Shown: piece after piece, positions 42,838-52,830 of the stretch
How positions within the stretch are numbered: the first letter of the stretch is position 1
How the letters are laid out: each line of letters opens with the position of its first letter
Assembly (NCBI GenBank): GCA_944389075.1
Contig: CALXLA010000024.1
Span: 1-64,000, forward strand
Reading direction: 5' to 3'
Source: an uncultured Spirochaetaceae bacterium
GTDB taxonomy: Bacteria; Spirochaetota; Spirochaetia; Sphaerochaetales; Sphaerochaetaceae
Length of the DNA: 64,000 nucleotides
Notes under the pieces: model-generated
Databases searched by the model: none
Told to the model about the DNA's origin: nothing
What the model saw: the letters and a program-made list of their open reading frames with translations, nothing else
Made by a program: the position numbers and the translations under genes

Positions 42838-42962
42838 GAATCAATTCTAAGCATTAAACGTTATATTGTCATCAGCTGATTAATCAATCCGATTTTGGAA
42901 ATATTAATATGATATAATAAATTCGGCCAGCAAATGGTCATGGCTAAATCAGATTTATATAT

Positions 42963-43021
42963 AACGATATCGTTTAAATACAATATTGAATATTAAATAA
43001 TACAGTTATGATTTTACTGTA
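42963..43021. repeat. Palindrome cluster upstream of the ParA-type gene
   Basis: Three symmetric elements lie in an AT-rich 270-base gap: the perfect 12-bp AACGATATCGTT (42963-42974), AATATTgAATATT (42982-42994) and TACAGT..ACTGTA arms (43001-43021). They precede parA by 85-140 bases and are candidate partition or autoregulatory sites. Confidence 0.55.
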
Positions 43022-43105
43022 ATGAAATTTCTTTCTAAACTGCTATTTTCATGATTGAGGTTTGGAAAGTTCTGGCATATAATCGCAATTAGCTTTGGAG
43101 GATCG

Positions 43106-43870
43106 ATGGCTAAGACTATTGCATTTCATCTGCAGAAGGGCGGGGTGGGAAAGACTACTATTTCCGGTACTCTTGCATGCCAGTCTGCTATAAATGGGCA
43201 TAATACTCTTGTCATAGATTGTGATCCCCAGGGTAACCTGTCCTCATGGTTCCTCACGCAGCCGCCGAAGTATGAGCTTTCGGATGTGCTGCAGGGTAAG
43301 TGCTTTGTAGAAGAAGCAATCATAAAGGCCCCTGAATTAGGTAATCTCAGCATACTTCCGACCTTTGGAATAGGGGGTACCCTCAAGAATTACAGCGAGA
43401 CAAAGCTGGCAGAGGAACCATTTGTGATCCAGGATCTTGTCAAAGACGTTTCCGAGAACTTTGAGCATATCATTCTGGACCTGTCTCCGGGTCTTGGCAG
43501 ATTGGAACGTTCTGCGCTTATTGCTTCGGATGAGATAATCACGCCGATGACGCCAGAAGTGTTCAGTCTTGATGGACTGGAGATATTCATAGATGAGCTG
43601 GGTAAGCTGAAGAAGAACATGAGATCTAGCGTCAAGCATAACAAGATCATCATAAATTCCTTCGATGAGAGAATCAGGCAGCATAGGGATATTTTCAGGG
43701 CTGCCGAGGAATCTGGCAGATTCGCTGTCTACAAGATCCCCGTCGATCCTCTCTTCAGAAAGGCACAGGAAGCTTCCAAGGCGCCTCAGCAATTCAAGGT
43801 CAGGGGACGTGGCCTGAAGACTAAGACCATTCAGGCAATTGCAGATCTGGATAACAGCATTTGGAGATAG
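43106..43870 (+). CDS. parA: ParA/Soj-type ATPase
   Basis: A 254-aa deviant-Walker ATPase. KGGVGKTTISG (11-21) includes the signature Lys; DCDPQGNLSSW (Walker A') and DLSPGLGRLERSAL follow. Members segregate chromosomes, plasmids or protein clusters. No replication gene is present, so this is not a complete plasmid. ATG 43106 has GGAG upstream. The small gene 12 bases downstream replaces the usual parB. Confidence 0.88.
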   Translation: MAKTIAFHLQKGGVGKTTISGTLACQSAINGHNTLVIDCDPQGNLSSWFLTQPPKYELSDVLQGKCFVEEAIIKAPELGNLSILPTFGIGGTLKNYSETKLAEEPFVIQDLVKDVSENFEHIILDLSPGLGRLERSALIASDEIITPMTPEVFSLDGLEIFIDELGKLKKNMRSSVKHNKIIINSFDERIRQHRDIFRAAEESGRFAVYKIPVDPLFRKAQEASKAPQQFKVRGRGLKTKTIQAIADLDNSIWR

Positions 43871-43882
43871 GGGTATTTTAAG

Positions 43883-44104
43883 ATGGCATTAAGAAAAACA
43901 GATGAAAGCGTCAACGAGAGCCTGAGCGGGATGAAGGCTAAGCAGGTTTTTTCCGGTAAGGAGAAAAAGGTCCTGACCACATTCTCAATCGAACCGAGTT
44001 TCAAGGCTGAGTTGGAAGAGCTTTTCTCGGATATGGGCCTTGGATGGGCTGCAGGTGTCAGGTTCGCTTTGAGGGAATTCTATAGAAAATATACTGCAAA
44101 GTAG
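43883..44104 (+). CDS. Small partner of the ParA-type ATPase
   Basis: A 73-aa basic protein, 12 bases after parA. SIEPSFKAELEELFSDMGLGWAAG in its second half reads like a ribbon-helix-helix-like DNA-binding end (a strand TTFSIEPSFK followed by two helices). It is much shorter than ParB but similar in size to small CBPs of type Ib plasmid partition pairs. The DNA target may be one of the palindromes flanking the pair. I do not recognise a named family. Confidence 0.6.
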   Translation: MALRKTDESVNESLSGMKAKQVFSGKEKKVLTTFSIEPSFKAELEELFSDMGLGWAAGVRFALREFYRKYTAK

Positions 44105-44143
44105 TTTCTGTTATGCATTGCAGTATATCTGAATTGAAATAAT

Positions 44144-44182
44144 ATAGATATCGGATGAGCTGTGTTTTCATGTGATATCTAT
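44144..44182. repeat. 9-bp inverted repeat downstream of the ParA pair
   Basis: ATAGATATC (44144-44152) and GATATCTAT (44174-44182) are perfect inverted arms around 21 bases. GATATC also centres the palindrome upstream of parA. It may be a terminator-like hairpin or a binding site; the flank is TGTTTATTGATT. Confidence 0.5.
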
Positions 44183-44224
44183 TGTTTATTGATTATAAAG
44201 CTGTCGTTTTTCTGTATAAGATCG

Positions 44225-46207
44225 CTATAGCTTTCTTTCTGCAAGGAAGGCTTTAAGCATTTCAGCCTGAGATCTTCTCTTTTCCTCTTCTGACATCTCT
44301 TCGCTCTTGAGAAGCTCCTGTGGGATTTCATCTATGAAAGGAGAAGGGAGGACATGCGTTTCCGTTCCATCCTGAGTGGTGATGTTTTCAGGATAATTTA
44401 TCACAAGTTTCTCCCTGGCTCTTGTTATTGCCACATAGAAGAGCCTTCTTTCCTCATCTATGTTGTCCTCACACTCCCTGATCGATCTTGGGGAAGGTAT
44501 TACTGCAGCACTGATTCCGGCAAGGTATACGATGCGGAATTCAAGGCCTTTTGATGCATGCATCGTCATTAGATTGACTTTGTTTTCATCATCTTCGCTC
44601 TCATCGCCCGCAATCGCTGCCGCATTCACATATGTAAGGAGTGATGCTTTCTGGTTTTCCTTGATGAATCTTGCGATGCGCGATGAAAGTATCTCGATTC
44701 CCTTCATTTTGTAGTCAACCTGCTTCGGGTTGTCCGGGAATTCCTCTGCAAGCATCCCTGCATATCCTGTATCTTCGACAATATGCCTGAGGACATCTTC
44801 AGGATGCTTCTCCGCAATGGCTGTCCATTCATTGATTTTCCTGACAAATGCCTTGAGATTCTCCTTTGTCTTCTCCTGAAGTACAGAGTTTTCGCCAGTC
44901 ATCCTGCTTATTGCATCATAAAGGGATATGACTTCATCATCGGCTTTTCTTCTGAGTCTTTCGACAGTCGTGCGTCCGATTCCTCTTCTTGGCGTATTGA
45001 TGATCCTGAGAAGGGATGTGTCATCGCTCTTGTTCAGCAGGACCTTCAGATAGCAGAGCATGTCGCGGATCTCCCTTCTGTCGAAGAAGCTCTTGCCTCC
45101 GGATATCCTGACAGGGATGCTCATTTCGGTGAATGTGTTCTCAAGTTCCGTGATCAATGCATTTGTCCTGACAAGTACTCCGATATCCCCATATTTCATC
45201 CCAGGCTTCTTCATATCTTCCTTGATATGCCCTGCAATCCATGAGCTTTCCTCGAAAGCATCCTCATGGCGCATTATCGAGATAGCTGCTCCTGTACCTT
45301 CCTCTGTCCAGAGCTTTTTTTCCTTTCTCTCTGTATTATGGGCAATCAGGGCATTTGCGGCCTTGAGTATGTTTCCAGTCGATCTGTAATTTCTCTCAAG
45401 CTTGAACTCCTCGCGTTCCGGGAAATCACGCTCGAACATCATGATATTCTCGTAGTTCGCCCCTCGCCAGGAATAAATTGACTGGTCATCATCACCTACA
45501 ACTGCTATATTCCTGTACTTCTTTGCAATCATCGATACGAACTTATACTGCATCAGCGATGTATCCTGGAACTCATCGACCATTATGTAGCGATAGCGGT
45601 CCTGGACTGCTTCAAGAATCCATGGCTTTTCCTCGAACAGCTTTATCGGAAGGATGATTAGATCATCGAAATCAACGACATTGTAGGCTTTCTGGGTCAG
45701 AAGCCATTCCTTATATATCTCGTTTATGGTACTCCCGTCAGAAGGAAGTTCCGTTCTCTTCATCTTCAGGTTGCTGAAGAGTGTGATAAGTGACCTGACA
45801 TTGTAATCCGGTATCTGATAGCCGCAGCTTATTATGCAGTTCTTTATAAGGGCTTCGTTATCATTTGTGTCATACAGTGTGAAGTCGTTATGGTAACCGA
45901 GATGGTGTATGTACTGCTTGAGTATTCCAAGTCCAAAGGAATGGAATGTTGTCGCTGTCAGTTCCTTCAGCGGCTTGCCAACCTGCTGCCTGATCCTGTC
46001 GCTCATTTCCTTCGCGGCTTTGTTCGTGAACGTGAGGGCAAGGATATTCCTTTCATCTATGCCTTCCTCAAGCATGTGAAGGATCCTGTATGTGATCATC
46101 CTTGTCTTGCCGGAACCTGCTCCTGCTATGATCAGAAGGGGACCATCAATTTTTGATGCTGCTTTTGCCTGTTCGGAATTGAGGAGCGTAGTGAGATCAG
46201 TTTTCAT
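44225..46207 (-). CDS. UvrD/Rep-type DNA helicase
   Basis: A 660-aa superfamily 1A 3'-5' helicase. Motifs in order: GAGSGKT (I), TFTNKAAKEM (Ia), VDEFQDTS (II), GDDDQSIYSWRGA (III), LERNYRS (IV), TMHASKGLEF (V) and YVAITRARE (VI). Length fits PcrA/Rep; the choice between Rep and UvrD roles is not possible from sequence. ATG 46207 is used; a TTG at 46228 would add seven residues. Confidence 0.9.
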   Translation of the reverse strand: MKTDLTTLLNSEQAKAASKIDGPLLIIAGAGSGKTRMITYRILHMLEEGIDERNILALTFTNKAAKEMSDRIRQQVGKPLKELTATTFHSFGLGILKQYIHHLGYHNDFTLYDTNDNEALIKNCIISCGYQIPDYNVRSLITLFSNLKMKRTELPSDGSTINEIYKEWLLTQKAYNVVDFDDLIILPIKLFEEKPWILEAVQDRYRYIMVDEFQDTSLMQYKFVSMIAKKYRNIAVVGDDDQSIYSWRGANYENIMMFERDFPEREEFKLERNYRSTGNILKAANALIAHNTERKEKKLWTEEGTGAAISIMRHEDAFEESSWIAGHIKEDMKKPGMKYGDIGVLVRTNALITELENTFTEMSIPVRISGGKSFFDRREIRDMLCYLKVLLNKSDDTSLLRIINTPRRGIGRTTVERLRRKADDEVISLYDAISRMTGENSVLQEKTKENLKAFVRKINEWTAIAEKHPEDVLRHIVEDTGYAGMLAEEFPDNPKQVDYKMKGIEILSSRIARFIKENQKASLLTYVNAAAIAGDESEDDENKVNLMTMHASKGLEFRIVYLAGISAAVIPSPRSIRECEDNIDEERRLFYVAITRAREKLVINYPENITTQDGTETHVLPSPFIDEIPQELLKSEEMSEEEKRRSQAEMLKAFLAERKL

Positions 46208-46392
46208 ACCTGCAAGAAGTTGCCACAAGAATCAATCATAGTCAATTGTGCAGAAGCTATGCAGTAATTATAGTTTTATAATTGATAAACCATATAAAAA
46301 TAGTATTTATTAAATATAAATAAAATAAACTATAGTATAGTTCTGATATTAAATAGCCGATTTATTGGTATTTAATTTGAATCATAACACAT

Positions 46393-46569
46393 ATGAAGTA
46401 TATCGCAGTAGTGTATATTGGATTAATCAAGTTTATTTCTAATGATGAAGTAAACCAGATTGCACCAAGAAGGGCAGATAGAAGCATTTAAGAATATTCT
46501 GCAAAGAAGCTGGCGGCACCTTTTGATTCAGATGAGGATATTATAAGCAAAGAAATATCCTGCCTATAG
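46393..46569 (+). pseudogene. Possible decayed small gene
   Basis: ATG 46393 opens 32 codons (start MKYIAVVYIGLIKF) to TAA 46489-46491. The same frame then runs 25 more codons (including LAAPFDSDEDIISKEIS) to a TAG. The composition looks coding, but no ribosome-binding site or family is seen, so chance cannot be excluded. Confidence 0.25.
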
Positions 46570-46604
46570 TCGGCTGATCTCACGAATCAATTAAGCTATA
46601 GTAC

Positions 46605-46706
46605 CGTTCTTGATTGCTGCAGCTTTAGCTGTGCTTCTTCTGATGATTTTCTGATCCGTATATGAGAATCAGCATGTCCTGTAAATCATGTACAGGTTTT
46701 ATTTTT
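46605..46706 (+). ncRNA. Possible small RNA ending in an intrinsic terminator
   Basis: Short hairpins CAGC-ttta-GCTG and CTGAT..ATCAG are followed by a 6-bp stem CCTGTA/TACAGG (46678-46696) and TTTTATTTTT, a convincing plus-strand terminator. No plus-strand gene lies upstream within the gap, so it would end a short untranslated RNA. The 5' end is unknown. Confidence 0.35.
46678..46706 (+). terminator. Intrinsic terminator with no upstream gene
   Basis: Stem CCTGTA/TACAGG with a seven-base loop, followed by TTTTATTTTT. It faces away from the DUF362 gene, which converges on it. Confidence 0.6.
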
Positions 46707-46725
46707 ATAATTCATTGTATTTAGG

Positions 46726-47799
46726 CTATTTAACCTTGATTGCATCAAATGGGCACATTTCGTGGCAACAATAACAGCGTATGCATTTATTCTTGTCAAT
46801 CGTGACTTTGTCATTGCTGAGAGTGAGAGCCTTTGCAGGGCATACGTTTATGCATTTCCTGCATTTTCTGCATATATCATGCTGGAATTCAGGATAGTGC
46901 CTCCTGTCTTTTCCAAAGCCAATTTTCGAGATGAGGTTTGATATGAACAGTGATTTTACTGTAATGCCGCTCTCGATTTTCTTGAAATCCCTGATTGTAA
47001 GATCCTCCGGCTTTAGAAACGGGAATTCTGTCGCAGTACAGCCAGGCATCAATTCCTCTGCCTTCCTTATTATAGGAACTGTGTCGTATCCCATGATTGT
47101 CGCTTCTGCTTTATCTATTGCATATGGATTAGCACCACCGATCAGCAGACCTATGTTCCTGGGCCTTCCATTGCTTGGGCCCGGACCTTCCATTCCGATT
47201 ATGGAATCAAGCAGCGCATAGTCTACATGAGCTTCATGGAATATAGAGAGGATGAGCGTTGCGAATTCTTCGGGTTTACGTGCCTTCAGATGAAGAGGGC
47301 TTTTGTTCAAGCCTGGAACCGTACCGAATAAGTTTTTTATGACTCCGGTTGAATACATCAGCTGATGGGTCTTGAATTTCGCTGCGGATATGACAACATC
47401 TGCATCATCAAGAACTGCTGTCATAGGTATCCTTAGCTTTCCTATCTGATGGATTCTCGTGCTGGTCATGAAATCAGCAAGCTCTGCGCCTGTTCTCTTG
47501 ACGACATCCGCAATACCCGATGCTTTTGGATTAAGGTGTCCTGTCTGCATTCCGGGAGAATCGCCTACGAGTATCCTTGAAGCTTTCCTTTCTTTGAGAA
47601 TCATCACAAGAGCCTCTATTACCGCAGGATGAGTTGTAATAGCTTTTTCCGGAGATGAATCCGACAGGATATTGGGTTTTACAAGAACCGACTTCCCTTC
47701 TACATCGGGAAATTCAGTATTTGCGATGATTTCCTCAAGCGTGCTTTTCACGATATCGAGATCATAGCTGGCGCATTTCAGTATTGCTGTCCTGTTCAT
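46726..47799 (-). CDS. DUF362 protein with C-terminal 4Fe-4S domain
   Basis: A 357-aa protein. The DUF362 part (about 20-280) has KPNILSDSSPEKAITTHP and VGDSPGMQTGH, and a later GANPYAIDKAEATIMGYD. The C-terminal ferredoxin domain (about 305-357) has two Cx2Cx2Cx3CP-type sets (CRKCRKCINVCP and CIRCYCCHEMCP). Function is unknown; the clusters suggest electron transfer. It overlaps the preceding methyltransferase gene by four bases. Confidence 0.88.
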   Translation of the reverse strand: MNRTAILKCASYDLDIVKSTLEEIIANTEFPDVEGKSVLVKPNILSDSSPEKAITTHPAVIEALVMILKERKASRILVGDSPGMQTGHLNPKASGIADVVKRTGAELADFMTSTRIHQIGKLRIPMTAVLDDADVVISAAKFKTHQLMYSTGVIKNLFGTVPGLNKSPLHLKARKPEEFATLILSIFHEAHVDYALLDSIIGMEGPGPSNGRPRNIGLLIGGANPYAIDKAEATIMGYDTVPIIRKAEELMPGCTATEFPFLKPEDLTIRDFKKIESGITVKSLFISNLISKIGFGKDRRHYPEFQHDICRKCRKCINVCPAKALTLSNDKVTIDKNKCIRCYCCHEMCPFDAIKVK

Positions 47800-48554
47800 A
47801 ACTTCTCAAGAAGCGCTGCATACATAGGGCCTCTTCCATCCGCATTATCGGGAAGCACTATCATGCCATAGCTTCTTTTCTCTCCATATTCAAGATGTAT
47901 ATCTATATGCCTTGCGATGCCTTCTTTTCTGCTCATCAGCCTCTCGATGATGCCTTCGTCTTCAGCCGGATTTATCGAACATGTGGAGTAGAGCACACGT
48001 CCGCCAGGCTTCAGCGCAATCAATGCGGATGAAAGCATCGAGTACTGCAGGGCTGCAAGTCTCTTCGGCCTTGATGGGGACCATTCCGAAAGATGATCTT
48101 TGCTTTGTATCACATGTCTCTCTGATGAGCATGGCGCATCAAGGAGGATTCTGTCATATCTCTCTTTCTCGTATAATCCCCATTTTGATGCATCATGACC
48201 TGTTACCGTGATGATTGATCTGAATGATTCAGGAAGGGAAGATGTAAAAGCGCGTTTCATACGTTCCCTCCTGTCGGAGGATCTGTCATTCGACACAAGT
48301 TCGCCGGATCCTGAAAGGGCCAAGGCCAGGACAATGCTTTTGCCTCCAGGGGCTGCGCACATATCCAGGACTGTGTCTCCTGGCTGCACATCAAGAAGCA
48401 TTGCCGTCTCTATGCTTGTCCTGTCCATGTAATATGGCTCTACGACTCCTTCAGGGGATATCTTATCCTCCTTATTAGAGAGCATGGCCTTCTTCAGATC
48501 TTCCCAGCGTTCTCCATAGCAGCTGGCATAGAATTCGTCGAATGTAGCTTTCAT
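47796..48554 (-). CDS. RsmB/RsmF-type RNA (cytosine-5-)-methyltransferase
   Basis: A 252-aa SAM-dependent RNA m5C methyltransferase of the NOL1/NOP2/Sun family. VLDMCAAPGGKS binds SAM; LLDAPCSSE and YSTCSINPAE hold the catalytic and helper cysteines, both present. It lacks the extra N- and C-terminal domains of RsmB and is a minimal version. Start ATG 48554 matches family; it overlaps the PAP2-like gene by four bases. Confidence 0.87.
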   Translation of the reverse strand: MKATFDEFYASCYGERWEDLKKAMLSNKEDKISPEGVVEPYYMDRTSIETAMLLDVQPGDTVLDMCAAPGGKSIVLALALSGSGELVSNDRSSDRRERMKRAFTSSLPESFRSIITVTGHDASKWGLYEKERYDRILLDAPCSSERHVIQSKDHLSEWSPSRPKRLAALQYSMLSSALIALKPGGRVLYSTCSINPAEDEGIIERLMSRKEGIARHIDIHLEYGEKRSYGMIVLPDNADGRGPMYAALLEKL

Positions 48555-49006
48555 TTCAGTGTCATTGTAACAGCAAATCCTATGATAAGTCCCCATATGA
48601 ATCCCGCAAATACCTGCAGAGATGAGTGACCTATCATTGTTTTAAGATTCTGTTCAGAGAATGGGCCGTTGTGGAAGATTTCCGCAAGGTATTCAGACCA
48701 TTCGTTTATTATTTTCGCCTGCTTGCCTGTTTCAAGCCTCACATTTGTCGCATCATTCATGATCACTAATGATAAAACTGCACAGATCGCAAAAGCAGTG
48801 CTCCCAAGACCTTCGATAATAGCAGTTGAGACCGTCAGTGCGATAGTCGTGGCTGTATGGGATGACGGCATGCCGCCTGTTGTATATGAACGACGCCAGT
48901 CCCATTTCCTTTCCACTGCATAGTACAGAATCGGCTTCACAGCCTGAGCCGTTACAAGAGCAATGACAGCAGACCATAAAGGTATATTCGCAAGAAGATT
49001 CCGCAT
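48551..49006 (-). CDS. Divergent PAP2 (DUF212) membrane protein
   Basis: A 151-aa membrane protein of the divergent PAP2/DUF212 family (YuiD-like). The phosphatase-like motif GGMPSSHTATTIAL and later IGHSSLQVFAGFIWG are intact; four hydrophobic segments are visible. It may act on a lipid phosphate, but family biochemistry is not established. First gene of a three-gene minus operon with the methyltransferase and DUF362. Confidence 0.9.
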   Translation of the reverse strand: MRNLLANIPLWSAVIALVTAQAVKPILYYAVERKWDWRRSYTTGGMPSSHTATTIALTVSTAIIEGLGSTAFAICAVLSLVIMNDATNVRLETGKQAKIINEWSEYLAEIFHNGPFSEQNLKTMIGHSSLQVFAGFIWGLIIGFAVTMTLK

Positions 49007-49071
49007 GCTTTGAGGTTACGACATCTTCAATTGCATGTAAAGAATGAATATAATCCACTCAGGAGTTATTT

Positions 49072-50991
49072 ATGGCAGAAAACATGTGTACCAAGATCCT
49101 GTCGGCTCATCTTCTCGATGGTGTTCTCAAGGCAGGGGAAAGCATCAAGATAAGGATAGACCAGACTCTTACTCAGGATGCAACGGGGACAATGGCATAT
49201 CTTGAGTTTGAATCGATGGGCATCGACAGGGTTCGGAATGAACTCGCTGTCAGCTATGTTGATCATAATACCGTCCAGGTCGGTTCTGAGAATTTCGACG
49301 ATCATGAATACCTCAGGACTGTTGCGGATAGAATCGGAGTCATCTATTCACGTGCAGGCAATGGAATCTGCCATCAGGTGCATCTTGAGAGATTCGCAAC
49401 TCCCGGAAAGACAATCATAGGCTCTGATTCGCATACCCCCACATCAGGAGGTATTGGGGCTTTTGCCTTAGGCGCAGGTGGTCTCGATGTCGCACTTGCC
49501 ATGGCTGGGGTAGGATTCTCCATGATTGCTCCTAAAGTGATAGCGATAAGGCTGTCAGGACGCCTTAGGCCAGGTGTTTCTGCAAAAGATGTCATCCTTC
49601 ATGTTCTCAGCCATTTTGGCGTGAAGGGGAATGTCAATACTGTTTTCGAGTATATAGGAGATGGTGTAAGGACCCTTTCCGTCCCTGAGCGCGCGACAAT
49701 CGCGAATATGGGGGCTGAATGCGGAGTGACCACATCGCTTTTCCCCTCTGATGAGAATACGAAGGCCTTTCTGAGAGCCGAGGGAAGGGAAAAGGATTTC
49801 ATAGCGCTGGCTGCAGATGAAGGAGCCTCCTATGATGATTGTTTAGATATAGATCTCTCAGCTCTCGAACCGCTTGCTGCATGTCCTCATAGTCCGGGGA
49901 ATATAAAGAGCATCATGGAGCTTGAAGGAATGCCTGTGAATCAGATTCTCATAGGCTCATGCACGAACTCAAGCCTGATGGATCTCCAGAAGGCTGCCGC
50001 CATACTCAAAGGCCATACGATTCCGCCATCTGTATCTCTGGGCGTGGCCCCGGGGTCAAGACAGGTCCTGCTTGAAATCACGGAGGATGGCACGCTTGAG
50101 ACTTTGATAAAATCCGGAGCACGCATCCTTGAATCCGCATGCGGATTCTGCATCGGCAATCATCAGAGCCCCGGAACGAATGGCATTTCGCTGAGGACAA
50201 GCAACAGGAATTTCTATGCCCGTTCAGGAACTCCATCTGCAGAGCTTTATCTTGTATCGCCTGAAACAGCCGCAGCTTCCGCGATCAATGGATTCATAAG
50301 CAATCCTATGGATGCTGCAGGACGGATCGGGGAAATAAGGATGAAGGACAGCTTCATCATCGATGATTCGATGTTCATATATCCGACATTCTCCCAGACT
50401 GTGAAAAGAGGGCCGAATATAGGGGAGCCTCCATCGAATGTCCCTATTGCCGACTCACTTGAGGGAAGCGCTGTGATAAAGGTCGGCGATAAGATCACGA
50501 CAGACCACATAATGCCAGCAGGCGCAAGGCTCAAGTACCGCTCGAATATACCTCGCTACTCAGAATTCGTATTCGAAAGCGTTGATCCGTCTTTCCCTGC
50601 ACGGGCTAAGGCACTGAAGGAAAATGGTAAAGCCGGATTCATCATAGCCGGATGGTCATATGGGCAGGGGTCATCCAGGGAACATGCGGCCATATGTCCG
50701 ATGTATCTTGGCATCAAGGCTGTTCTTGCGCTCTCAATTGAGAGGATCCATCAGGCGAATCTCTGCAACTTTGGCATACTTCCGCTTATCTTCAGATCAG
50801 AGGATGACTATGCGAAGATAGGACAGGACGATGAGCTTGAAATCCATGATGTCCTTTCATCGATTGATAATGGAATCTTCAGAATCCTTGACAAGACAAC
50901 AGGTGAGGAGATTGAGCTGGATCTTTTTGCTTCTGATGAGCAGAAGAGAATGCTGAAAGCCGGAGGACGGCTTAATGAGGTTGAGTTATGA
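49072..50991 (+). CDS. acn: Aconitate hydratase
   Basis: A 639-aa aconitase converting citrate to isocitrate. Cluster cysteines are visible at GSCTNSS and [34 protein letters not shown] is the conserved first motif. The C-terminal swivel domain has [14 protein letters not shown] and [14 protein letters not shown]. The short length is that of the bacterial/mitochondrial-like form. RBS CAGGAG; it overlaps icd by four bases. Confidence 0.94.
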   Translation: MAENMCTKILSAHLLDGVLKAGESIKIRIDQTLTQDATGTMAYLEFESMGIDRVRNELAVSYVDHNTVQVGSENFDDHEYLRTVADRIGVIYSRAGNGICHQVHLERFATPGKTIIGSDSHTPTSGGIGAFALGAGGLDVALAMAGVGFSMIAPKVIAIRLSGRLRPGVSAKDVILHVLSHFGVKGNVNTVFEYIGDGVRTLSVPERATIANMGAECGVTTSLFPSDENTKAFLRAEGREKDFIALAADEGASYDDCLDIDLSALEPLAACPHSPGNIKSIMELEGMPVNQILIGSCTNSSLMDLQKAAAILKGHTIPPSVSLGVAPGSRQVLLEITEDGTLETLIKSGARILESACGFCIGNHQSPGTNGISLRTSNRNFYARSGTPSAELYLVSPETAAASAINGFISNPMDAAGRIGEIRMKDSFIIDDSMFIYPTFSQTVKRGPNIGEPPSNVPIADSLEGSAVIKVGDKITTDHIMPAGARLKYRSNIPRYSEFVFESVDPSFPARAKALKENGKAGFIIAGWSYGQGSSREHAAICPMYLGIKAVLALSIERIHQANLCNFGILPLIFRSEDDYAKIGQDDELEIHDVLSSIDNGIFRILDKTTGEEIELDLFASDEQKRMLKAGGRLNEVEL

Positions 50992-52193
50992 GAATCGTAT
51001 CTGAATCCGGAAAGCTTGCGGTTCCTTCAGAACCAGATATCGTATGCATTGATGGCGATGGTGTAGGAATCGAGATCTCACCTCTTATGAGGGCTGTGGT
51101 GGATAGCGCCGTTGCTTCAGCATATGGAAACAGGAGAATCAACTGGATAAGCGCCCTCGCTGGCGGTAAGGCGATGGAAGAATGCGGCAGCAATCTTCCT
51201 GATGAGACTCTCAGGCTGATTTCATCATCGCTTGTAGCGATAAAGGGTCCGATTATGACTCCTGTTGGGAAAGGCATGAGATCTGTGAATGTTGCCCTCA
51301 GACAGGCCCTTGACCTCTATGTATGCCTCAGGCCCGTTGAATATTTCGATGAGACTCCAGCTCCGGTTCGCCATCCCGAGCTTGTTGACATGGTTGTATT
51401 CCGCGAGAATACGGAAGATATCTACGCCGGAATCGAATGGGCTGCCGGAACGGAAGAAGTGAAGAAGGTTATCTCATTTCTTTCTGATGAGATGTCCGTA
51501 AGCAGGATAAGGTTCCCGTCATCAAGTGCAATTGGCATAAAACCGGTATCAAGGGAAGGTTCGGAGCGTCTTATCAGGGCTGCGATAAGATATGCAATGG
51601 AGAATAAGCGCCGGTCTGTCACATTTGTACACAAAGGCAATATCATGAAATTCACTGAAGGAGGCTTCAGGAGCTGGGGCTATGAGCTTGCTGAGCGTGA
51701 GTTCGGAGCGGTCAGGAGAGATGGAAAGCTGTTCATCGGTGATATCGAGATAAAGGACTGCATCACCGATGCATTCCTTCAGAACATACTGCTCAGACCT
51801 GAGGACTATGATGTCATTGCCACCACAAATCTGAATGGCGATTACGTATCGGATGCCTTGGCTGCGCAAGTCGGTGGCATTGGGATATCCCCAGGGGCCA
51901 ATCTGAATTACGAGACGGGCATTGCCGTTTTTGAAGCTACTCATGGTACAGCGCCAGATATTGCGGGACAGGATATAGTCAATCCGCTTTCGATGATTCT
52001 TTCTGCCGCGATGATGCTTTCATACATCGGCTGGAATGAGGCCGCAGAGATTATCCGCAGGAGCGTCAGGCAGCAGATCGCATCTCACCGCGTGACACGT
52101 GATTTCGCATATCTGATGGCAAAGGAAGGAAAGAGTTGCACGGAACTTGGCACATCTGAATTCGTATCAGAGCTTATAGAAGGATGCTGCTGA
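50988..52193 (+). CDS. icd: Isocitrate dehydrogenase (probably NADP-dependent)
   Basis: A 401-aa IDH converting isocitrate to 2-oxoglutarate and CO2. The substrate-site Ser is in [22 protein letters not shown] (the Ser-Asn motif), with Arg in the same segment; [14 protein letters not shown] and the metal-binding Asp in [14 protein letters not shown] follow. [10 protein letters not shown] completes the nucleotide site. The NADP preference is by closeness to the bacterial Icd form. The stop overlaps the convergent HAD gene by 20 bases. Confidence 0.92.
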   Translation: MRIVSESGKLAVPSEPDIVCIDGDGVGIEISPLMRAVVDSAVASAYGNRRINWISALAGGKAMEECGSNLPDETLRLISSSLVAIKGPIMTPVGKGMRSVNVALRQALDLYVCLRPVEYFDETPAPVRHPELVDMVVFRENTEDIYAGIEWAAGTEEVKKVISFLSDEMSVSRIRFPSSSAIGIKPVSREGSERLIRAAIRYAMENKRRSVTFVHKGNIMKFTEGGFRSWGYELAEREFGAVRRDGKLFIGDIEIKDCITDAFLQNILLRPEDYDVIATTNLNGDYVSDALAAQVGGIGISPGANLNYETGIAVFEATHGTAPDIAGQDIVNPLSMILSAAMMLSYIGWNEAAEIIRRSVRQQIASHRVTRDFAYLMAKEGKSCTELGTSEFVSELIEGCC

Positions 52194-52830
52194 AGGATCC
52201 AATCTCCACGATTCCGTTTATGTCAATGGTCGAGATGCCTTCTCCGATTATCCTCACGATGGTTCCAGCTCCGGCATCAAGCGCGCTCAGCACTCCGGAT
52301 CTGGAATCTTCGAATACGATGGAATCGCTTCCTGCCGTTCCAAGAGATGAGAACGCAAGACGATATATCGCACCATCCGGCTTTGATTTTATGTCAGTTC
52401 GTCCGGCTATGATCAGGTCTCTGCTGAAGTATCTGTCCAGGCCGAAGCAGGGTATATACCAGTCCATGTTGCATTTCGGAGCTGATGATGCGATTGCCAT
52501 CTTCCTGCCTTCATGCTTCAGCTTTTCAAGCAAGGGAATGCTTCCTGGTGATAGTTCAGGACTTCCGCTCATGCAGATGTCCTTATAGAGCCTTTCCTTT
52601 TCCATCGACCAGAAGAAGATTGTCCTGCTGTCTGCATCCGGGATAAGGTATCTTACCGTTTCTTCATCTGTCCTGCCATTTAGCGATGAGAATTCTTCAT
52701 CTGAAAGATACGATCCACGTATCCTGAAAGCTGTCTCATCCCAGGCTTCCCTGTTCTGGCTTTCATCCCAGAACAGAGTGCCATTGAAGTCGAATACATA
52801 TGCCTCAGCGTTCGGCAATCGGTATGACAT
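52174..52830 (-). CDS. HAD-family phosphatase
   Basis: A 218-aa haloacid-dehalogenase hydrolase of the beta-PGM-like subfamily. Motif I is [11 protein letters not shown] (nucleophile Asp; Asn where most have a second Asp), motif [11 protein letters not shown] and motif [12 protein letters not shown] with Lys, then [10 protein letters not shown]. The Asn is seen in other family members. Substrate unknown. ATG 52830 has a perfect GGAGG six bases upstream and overlaps the end of the citrate synthase gene by 26 bases. Confidence 0.85.
   Translation of the reverse strand: MSYRLPNAEAYVFDFNGTLFWDESQNREAWDETAFRIRGSYLSDEEFSSLNGRTDEETVRYLIPDADSRTIFFWSMEKERLYKDICMSGSPELSPGSIPLLEKLKHEGRKMAIASSAPKCNMDWYIPCFGLDRYFSRDLIIAGRTDIKSKPDGAIYRLAFSSLGTAGSDSIVFEDSRSGVLSALDAGAGTIVRIIGEGISTIDINGIVEIGSFSSILL

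Larger units (their letters stand above)
46208..46725. other. AT-rich intergenic region with a decayed frame and a possible small RNA
   Basis: This 518-base gap is the only one over 300 bases. The left half is A/T-rich without clear signals. A reading frame from ATG 46393 is open for 32 codons to TAA, then continues another 25 codons in the same frame to TAG, perhaps a decayed small gene. The right end holds short hairpins and a terminator. Confidence 0.4.

Noticed and set aside
42963-44104. Integrated plasmid with replication origin
   Set aside because: No rep gene, iteron series or mobilisation gene is present around the ParA pair.
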